A stretch of DNA of 64,000 nucleotides from NCBI GenBank assembly GCA_028095005.1, contig CM051459.1:277965229-278029228 (forward strand). The letters run 5' to 3'. The position numbers and the translations under genes are program-made. Under the pieces are notes generated by a model. The model was not told where the DNA came from. It saw nothing but the letters and a program-made list of their open reading frames with translations, and ran no database searches. Below are positions 57,701 to 64,000 of the stretch, in pieces. The stretch's first letter is position 1, and each line of letters starts with the position of its first letter. This DNA is from Rhynchospora pubera (lineage: Eukaryota > Streptophyta > Magnoliopsida > Poales > Cyperaceae).

Positions 57701-58217
57701 ACTGAGCCCCAGTTTGATCAGCCTTCCCTCAATCCGTTCGTCCACCTTAATTGTTCGCTTGTGCGATCTCAACTCCAAATGTTTTTCACGCTGCAATTTT
57801 TAATACAATTTTTAAGTATTTACAAGCATTTAAAATAAATACAATTTATAATACAATTTATAATAAGCATTTTCGATTAATTTTTTACTACAAATTATAA
57901 TAAAAATTTAATATACAATTTATAAGTCTATTAAGAAATCTAAATTATTAAATAAAAAAAATATAAATTAACATAAAAAAATCTATTACCTCCTCAAAAG
58001 ACAAACCAACGAGATGGTCGTTATCCGTAACGAACAAAACCTGTTGGTTTTCTGCGTTGGCCGGTTGCACAGGTGGAATGACATTTTGCGCGCTCGGACG
58101 GGCTGCGCGACGCCTACGTCTTTTTGGCCGCTGGGTGGAGGCTGCTTCGGTGGGGGGTGCTTCGGTGGGAGGTGGTGAAGCACCAGAAGGACCAGCCTCA
58201 TCTTCTGCTGAACTCAT
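54703..58217 (-). CDS. Plant mobile domain (PMD, MAIN-like) protein of the Mutator-like element (10 exons, 808 aa)
   Basis: Exons, in order: 57990-58217, 57578-57790, 57223-57365, 56933-57128, 56519-56739, 56170-56443, 55780-56085, 55570-55697, 55370-55499 and 54703-55290. Every border is GT-AG and every phase agrees (2,427 nt), so the gene is intact at 808 residues. The N-terminus is low-complexity with a basic, NLS-like KRRRRRAARP. The plant mobile domain follows: HTFHFPVGEMTVTLQDVAF, LYGLRSTGIPV, then IKLKWLRQNYG, YTRAVALELFGTLMFPD, FNWGGATLACLYRALDRAS, WMLLLFWAWSYLP and FPYVLDRALMPRV. A Pro/Ser-rich tail with an acidic Gln-rich segment ends GPRRRRRH. PMD proteins (MAIN/MAIL1 family) occur as host genes involved in silencing and as transposon cargo; no enzymatic activity is established. 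An intact frame across ten exons suggests recent activity or selection. Confidence 0.88.
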
Positions 58218-58244
58218 CTGATTCAAATAATATAAGAACAACAA

Positions 58245-58860
58245 TTTAAAACAAAAATTAATGTAATAATTTTTTAGCTAATTGGACAAAAAACGAACAA
58301 AACCAAAATTTTTTTTCTATATAATTGACATTTTTACAATAATTACTTTTGCATACAATTTCCACTAATTCCATACAATTTACTAAAATTTCGACTAATT
58401 TCCATTCAATTTGCATACGAATTACAGTAATTTGATAATAAATTCCTACACAATTTCCATACAAATTCCACTAAATTCCGTAAAAATTCCATGAACATTT
58501 TACTAAAATGTCCAATAATATTTCCAATAATTCCATACAATTTATGTTACTAAAATTGTGTACTCACTTTATTAAAATGTCCAATTTCCATACAAATTCC
58601 ATACAAATTTCCATACAAATTTCCACAATTTCCACAATTTCCATAATAATCCATACAAATAGGTAAATGCACAATTTCCATAATCATCCATACAATTTCA
58701 ATAATTTCCATAACAATTTTTCACAATTTCCAAAATTTCCATAATCATCCATACAATTTCCACAATTTCCATACAAATTTCAATAATAATCCACAATAAT
58801 AATCCACTAATTTCCACAATTTCAATAATATCCATAATTTTCAGTAAATGCAAAATCAAA
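58245..58860. repeat. Degenerate AATTTCCATA-type repeat in the PMD gene's 5' region
   Basis: Dozens of CATACAATTTCCA / CAATTTCCATAA variants fill 58330-58850. Located upstream of the PMD start codon, probably a 5' UTR intron or promoter. No gene. Confidence 0.75.
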
Positions 58861-59150
58861 ACCTCGATATCGGCGTACGTTGTCTTTCGAACTCCTCTTC
58901 TCTTCGCACGGTAACCACCTCCGGCCTCCTCTTCTCTTTCGACGGCCGCAACCTCTTTTCTCCGGCGAACTCTACTCTTTCTCCGGCCGCAACTTTCTTT
59001 CTCTTCGCCCTTCTCTTCTTCTCTTCTCCCTTCTCTTCTCTCTTCTTCCTTCTCTTCTCCCTTCTCTTCTCTTCTCCCTTCTCTTCTCTTCTCTCTTTTT
59101 TTCTTTTTCTCTTTCTCTGGACTGACTGAAGCGACGAAGAAAGGAAAAAA
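58860..59150 (-). promoter_or_regulatory. Purine-rich (minus strand) leader of the PMD gene
   Basis: On the plus strand this is a CTTCTCTTCTCCCTTCTC tract, i.e. GA-rich on the transcribed strand. It opens a Glu/Arg/Lys frame (58698-59183) that I read as 5' UTR, ending near a possible donor (ATATCGAG|GTTTTG, about 58862). Start of transcription presumably lies in the right TIR. Confidence 0.4.
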
Positions 59151-59186
59151 AACGGTCAGAACTGGTTTTCGAAAAATTACCACCTT

Positions 59187-59475
59187 CCTACGCGTTTATA
59201 AAACGCGCTCCAGGGCTCCGAACGCGTTTTATAAACGCGTACGAAGGTGTCAGCTCCTCAAAAGGCGTAACTGAAGGGGCGAACTTATCTCTCCCTCGTA
59301 CGCGTTTATAAAACGCGTTCGGAGGGCTGGAGCGCGTTTTATAAACGCGTACGGAGGGGAATTCGAATGCTCGCTTCTGAAACGCGTTGGAACTTTCTTC
59401 TTATTAAAAAAAAAAATAAATAATTCTGTATATTAAAATTTTTTGTGTATTAATTTTTATATTAATTAATTTCAG
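59187..59475. repeat. Right terminal inverted repeat of the two-gene element
   Basis: Inverse copy of 52817-53100, with four matching ACGCGTTTATAAAACGCG-type motifs at about 59190-59207, 59222-59239, 59301-59318 and 59333-59350. Confidence 0.85.
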
Positions 59476-59606
59476 CATCAGCAGAGAGAACTGATTAAGT
59501 GGGTCCTTTAAGCAGAATATTGATAAAATGCCAACTATTTAGGTAGTGGGTTCAATATGTGGATATTTTTTTAATTAAAATTGATTTACAACTATTCTCA
59601 CAAAAA

Positions 59607-59900
59607 TCTATGGAGCGAATCTAGCTAGAAGATGATCGACTTGGAAACCACTAAATCGTTTATAATATTACGAAGATAGGAGTTGATGATTGTAACAGAT
59701 AAGAATATAATGTGCCAGTTGTTGTTTAGTCTTATGTTGATCAACTTGATGTTAAATCAAACCGAGACAGATTTTCAAACACAAAAAAAAAAAAAATCAA
59801 ACCAGACAATATTTTTACTCTGTAAGTGATATAAATCTAAAAATACCAACATCTAGTTCCTTGATAGTCGCTCTCTAACAGGTCTGAAATGTCAACATCT
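59607..59900. repeat. Direct segmental duplication, copy C (partial)
   Basis: Matches the end of copies A and B (GAGCGAATCTAGCTAGAAGA, GTGCCAGTTGTTGTTTAGTC, TGATGTTAAATCAAACC). It lacks all the MITEs of A and B, so it keeps the pre-insertion state. Confidence 0.8.
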
Positions 59901-60049
59901 ATATAGTGATTTCTTGGTCAGGTGGTATTTTGTGGAAGCGAGATCACATGCACCTGTTTTGTGAAAATAGAAAATAAAATAAAAAAAGATAAATATTGCA
60001 TGAGAAGCCATTGACGCAAACTGAGCAATCAGCAATGTCTAAGTTCTTT

Positions 60050-61765
60050 TGCAGATTGATCCTCGTAAATACGAAAATTTTATATTTGTAATGTTTTTCT
60101 TATTGTACCCGAATTAATACTTGAATTATGCTAAGTAAATATTCGTTAAGTATATGATTGATACTTCACAATTTTAAGAGTTAAGTTTGTTTATTAGTTT
60201 ATATATAAATTAATGACTAAACAATAGATCCTTAACGAGCTTAGAGGCAGCATTTATCATTGTTATTAATAGTTGGTACTTCACAGTTCACACTATAATA
60301 GATTATAATTTTCTAAATGTTAACTAATTTAAAGTGAGTTGAACTATTTAATATGTTCTCCGTTTTCTTATCTTAATTTTGTCGACGCTACAATTCTATA
60401 GCAAGATAGAAGTTATTTTTAATTTATATGCATTACTTATCTTACATTTGATTTATGAATTCCTTGTGTGTATAAAGTCGATAAATAAATATAACTTGAC
60501 GTGAATCACAGTTTTTAAAGCTTATCATGTCCTATTATAGCGCTTGACGTGCTATGACTGGCCCTTGATGACGGACGCGCAACTTGTCAATCAAAATAAA
60601 GAAACAAATTAGTTGGAAAGATATGGCGAAATGCCACATAACATTCATGGATATTACATGAGCTATGATTTGGTCTAATAGTTCTATTAGTAATTAACAA
60701 GTTCAAAGAAATAAAAGCCACAAATCGTGTTATAAAATTATTTTTTCTTGTATTTTAGATCAAATTCAGCGAATACAATAGCAACTATGGGCCAGCTTTG
60801 ATGCTGGTACTCCTTTTCTGTTGATGCTTGTAATTTGTAAATTTGTACTCTTTGCTAGTGCGCAGGAGCCAGTTTACTAAAGATAAGTCTTTTTTTTTTA
60901 TATGTGTGTAACTTGAGATACTATATATAACTCATGTACATTTTTAAACTAACAGATCATTTATTTAGAAAAATAGCTCAAAATATAAAAATTAATCTAT
61001 TGCTTCCAGACTTCCATTTAGGCCCGAACCAGTTCTATTTAAAAAGATGACAAGATTACTGGATGTTAATTTGAACAACTAAATTGATCAGCAAGGATAC
61101 ACAAACTATTCAAAATCGAGCAATCATTGTGCAAATTATACAACTCAGAGCTGCCAGCACTATACGATCGATATTTGGTTCGTACTTTACATCTAGTGCA
61201 CAGTTAGTTGTGGGAACTCAATTCTAGAAAAAGAAAATAATTCTGTCTTCATCCATCATTGAACATCAGTTAGGGTGCGTTTGGATGAGAGAAGAAGAAG
61301 AGGAAGAAGGAAGATGGGAAGAAAAAAAATTATAAACAATCCAAACTCTTCACAAAGTTACACACTTTCCAATACTTCTTCCCACTTCTTCCCTTCTTCC
61401 CTTCTTCCCACACCTATCCAAACGCACCCTTAGTGTGTAAGTGTTTCCCTTGTGAACAAGTGGGAAACATGAGCTTGTTTTTTCTGTAACGTCTTGTATA
61501 GTTGTATTTTTGAATAATTGACATTCAATGAAAGTAACTACTACTTGTTCAACAAAAAAATCTACTAAATTATATTCAATGAAAAGAATATATATTTTTT
61601 TTTTGAAGTTGTGAAAAGAACTAGTTTCTCAGTATAAGTGCCGCAATATTTTATGAAGGAATAATTGATGAGGGAAAAAACCACTAATAACAACAAATTC
61701 AACTCGTTCATTTTTTTTTTCATGACTTCTACGATCCCCCCTCCCCCCCCCCAACCATCTTCAAT
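60050..61765. repeat. Inverted segmental duplication, copy 2
   Basis: Inverse homologue of 34565-38300, without that copy's inserted elements except for one MITE of its own at 61273-61429. No gene. Confidence 0.7.
61273..61429. mobile_element. Tourist-like MITE with TSD TTA
   Basis: GGGTGCGTTTGGATGAGAG ... CACCTATCCAAACGCACCC, flanked by TTA (61270-61272 and 61430-61432). A 3-bp TTA/TAA duplication is diagnostic of PIF/Harbinger MITEs. Confidence 0.9.
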
Positions 61766-62630
61766 TGAGAAGAAAAATGTATTTCCATGGAAAATAAAAG
61801 AAAAAAAATAGTTCGACGCTTGTTAATACAGTAATTAAACAAAATTTCGAAGATATTAATATTCATCCAAGGTGACGCTCTGTCGAAGAGAATTCTTTCA
61901 ATTAGTAAATACATAAGAGGATGCTTCAAACCATTAAAAAGTAAAAATATGAAAAAATCATATAAAATGTTTCGAAAGCCAATAATGAAAAAAATTATAT
62001 TATTTTATTACTGTTTGATGGTGTAGAATTAATTTCATACAAAAATAAATTCGGTAAAATCCTCAAACAACCAAACACCTAAGCATATTTTTAACTCAAA
62101 GAAATAAAAAATATTATGAGGTTTGAAAAATCATTTAAATTATTTTGGAACTTAAAAAGATGAAAAAATTGTACTCCCAGATTCCTTATAATTTCGTGAG
62201 CATGCATAGAAAAATTTATGCTAAAATGAATTTTGGAAGGCTCTCAAATAACTAAAATACATTTTCTAAAAATTAGTGAAATGGATCGATCATTGAGATA
62301 AAATGGAGATGATAACTGGATGGGAGTTGGTCGGTCCATTGAGGATTGAGCTAAGGATTAGAATTATTATTATTATTTTTTTTTTTTGGATAAGTGATTA
62401 CCTGGAAAGGATTAGATTATTTGATTATTGTTGCGCAGGCGGCTCCAAGCGTGTTTTTTACTTTTTTTTTCATCCCACCAGTTAGCCTGTGCAGGATGAT
62501 CGGGATCCGTTTGCTGTAGGCATGACAAGTGGCCACTATTGGTAGCAACAGATAAAGATGTGGGACCCTTGGCAACGTGGCTGGGCACCACAGACAGCGG
62601 CAAAACGGAGCTGGAATTAATCCAACGATC
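61766..62630. other. Spacer without recognised gene
   Basis: AT-rich; a run of ten C lies at about 61744-61753. No gene. Confidence 0.4.
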
Positions 62631-62639
62631 TGATCAGGA

Positions 62640-62950
62640 TTATGGCGCATTCGTCGCCACTCGCCACCATGTTTGGGTACATCACAACTTTGGGAATTCT
62701 GGCATTTCACCTGGTTGAATTGATGTTTCTGATTAAATTAAAATTGTATTTTTCTTTCGTTTTGCAACTGCATTAAAGATACATGTCTACAAGGTCTTGG
62801 TGCATTTATACCGTTATGTTCATTGTTTGTATATGGTTGCCTACTTGCCTTATTGTTTTGCTGTTTTGAGCTGTGCTGTGCATGACTGCTGTATACGCTC
62901 AAAAAACTAACACCTTGGTCGCAGGAGATAAAGGCTGGAACCTATTCTAT
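62640..62950. repeat. Second copy of the block at 48600-49140
   Basis: Same anchors as given there, without the SINE. Confidence 0.6.
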
Positions 62951-63067
62951 TTGAGTAAATGTTTCAGCGAAAATGTGGGAGATTTTGGAACTCAAAATAG
63001 GCCTACTTGTGCCCACGACAGCTTGAGATGTGTTTGCAAGAAAAGTGCTGAAGTTTATTTAAATTAA
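62873..63067 (+). pseudogene. Possible phytocyanin-like remnant
   Basis: The frame reads MLCMTAVYAQKTNTLVAGDK and GWN, recalling the end of a signal peptide followed by the VGG-x2-GW start of phytocyanins, and then F-x-ENVGDFGTQ, loosely like F-x-VGD. Copper ligands (His, Cys, His) are not recognisable and the frame ends after 64 codons. The diverged copy near 49085-49140 shares the YAQK part. This is a weak resemblance only. Confidence 0.25.
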
Positions 63068-63561
63068 TGAGTAAAATGAAGATATATGTATGTAATATTT
63101 AATTTATTTGATGTTGTCAAATTAGTGACCGGATAACTTATGCATGCAGAAAGGTGCTGAAAATTGGGGAGAATTAATTTTGTTTCGGAGGTTAAGAAGT
63201 ATATCAAATTTTTTATATGTACTAAGATTTGATAAGAAAGATTATAGTTATCACAGTATACCCGAATCTCATTTTTAATTTATATTTTAATTTTAAACAC
63301 AAATGTTAAATCTGATCCATTGACATGTTCAATTTCATGATATATCTGTCCACACAATTTATAATTTTCAAACTTCATTTGAAACAATGAATCCAATAAA
63401 ATACTTTTTTGTCCGGCCACTAAATCTAGTTAAATAAAGTCAGAATATTTATAAATATTATAATTTAAGTTTGGAAAATAAAATGATTAATATTGGAGTT
63501 TATTTTTTCTGTTAGTTAAATATTTGAATTTAAGTTTGAAATATAAATAAATTAACAAATA
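63068..63561. other. Spacer without recognised gene
   Basis: AT-rich, nothing recognised. Confidence 0.4.
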
Positions 63562-64000
63562 GGGTTAATTAGATTTATGCCACTATAAAAATTTAAAATT
63601 AGTAAAATGCCATCACTAAATGACAAATTAGTTTTATGCCACTGTGAAAAAGTAAAAATTAGTTTTTTGCCACCGAAGAATTGATTTGCCAATTTTACCC
63701 TTTTAAATATGCCACTACAAAAATTTAAAATTAGAAAAATATCATCACTAAAATAAATTATTAACTGGCATAAGCAAATAATATAATCGTTTCATGTAAG
63801 TGACCTTTTGCAATCATGACATAAAAACTAAAGCAAATAAAAATAAATCAGAACTAGAAGCACTTTTGAGCAAGTGAATGAAATGAAATTTTTAGTGGTA
63901 GCGTTTGCATAATTTTTTAGTGTTTTTTTTGTTTGCACCGTAATTTTTAGGATTTATTAAAAGGATAATCTGGGAATTTTAAAAAATAATGAGAGATTTT
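63562..64000. mobile_element. Second TTATGCCACTG-type element, cut by the window end
   Basis: Starts GGGTTAATTAGATTTATGCC, like the ends of 47216-47912, and continues with ATGCCATCACTAAATGAC and TTTTATGCCACTG blocks. The right end lies outside the window. Confidence 0.55.

Larger units (their letters stand above)
52817..59475. mobile_element. Mutator-like element with two novel convergent genes (PMD protein and zinc-finger protein)
   Basis: The outermost 20 bp are CCGAAATTAATTAATATAAA on the left and, read inward on the other strand, CTGAAATTAATTAATATAAA on the right. Identical 9-mers CATCAGCAG flank it at 52808-52816 and 59476-59484. The inverted repeats extend about 285 bp (52817-53100 and 59187-59475), with one diverged patch (about 53005-53033 against 59245-59290). 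A perfect 9-bp duplication and long TIRs fit the Mutator superfamily. The left TIR leads into a plus-strand zinc-finger gene and the right TIR into a minus-strand ten-exon PMD gene; they meet tail to tail near 54240-54700. I see no Mutator transposase (no DDE/SWIM signature), so the element is either non-autonomous with its own cargo or uses an unrecognised enzyme. Confidence 0.9.

Noticed and set aside
58698..59183. 161-residue Glu/Arg-rich minus-strand frame as a separate gene
   Set aside because: Low-complexity GA repeat in the leader of the PMD gene, followed by an ATTTCCA repeat; better read as 5' UTR.

Overview
The window looks like nuclear DNA of a flowering plant. Four spliced host genes with consensus GT-AG introns and plant-type proteins sit in AT-rich DNA packed with transposable elements: CACTA, hAT, Mutator-like, PIF/Harbinger (Tourist-like) MITEs, (TA)n-flanked fold-back elements and tRNA-derived SINEs. 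A DUF4220/DUF594 membrane protein and many Tourist-like MITEs fit a monocot, but this is an inference and I do not name a species. I see no LTR retrotransposon, rRNA or organellar DNA.

Layout. 1-1710: 3' part of a CACTA transposon (Ulp1-protease exons, subterminal repeats, CACTA terminus), itself holding a 405-bp fold-back element. 1711-4660: no gene, small hAT-like and fold-back repeats. 4661-8616: a dense array of (TA)n/(GA)n-linked fold-back elements. 8617-11893: a SINE and AT-rich spacer. 11894-14268 (+): two-exon DUF4220/DUF594 membrane protein. 14753-17359 (+): seven-exon BRX1 ribosome-biogenesis gene with site II and telo-box promoter motifs. 18705-18925: SINE. 19275-22640 (-): five-exon TolB/PD40 beta-propeller protein. 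23175-28008: a 4.8-kb hAT transposon whose transposase has six in-frame stops. 28909-30759 (-): four-exon vWA-domain protein.

From about 30.8 kb to the end I find no intact host gene. This half is a mosaic of diverged direct and inverted duplications that differ by TE insertions. Several insertions can be dated relative to the duplication, because the paralogous copy in the same window keeps the empty site.

The most notable item is 52817-59475. It is a 6,659-bp element with about 285-bp terminal inverted repeats and a perfect 9-bp target-site duplication (CATCAGCAG), which is Mutator-like. It carries two convergently arranged genes: an intact ten-exon, 808-residue plant-mobile-domain (PMD/MAIN-like) protein read from the right TIR, and a double zinc-finger/coiled-coil protein read from the left TIR. 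I see no recognisable Mutator transposase. The TIRs carry four copies each of ACGCGTTTATAAAACGCG, in alternating orientation. The layout recalls MuDR (two convergent genes driven from the TIRs) with different gene content.

The four host genes show no common pathway and appear to be independent single-gene transcription units.
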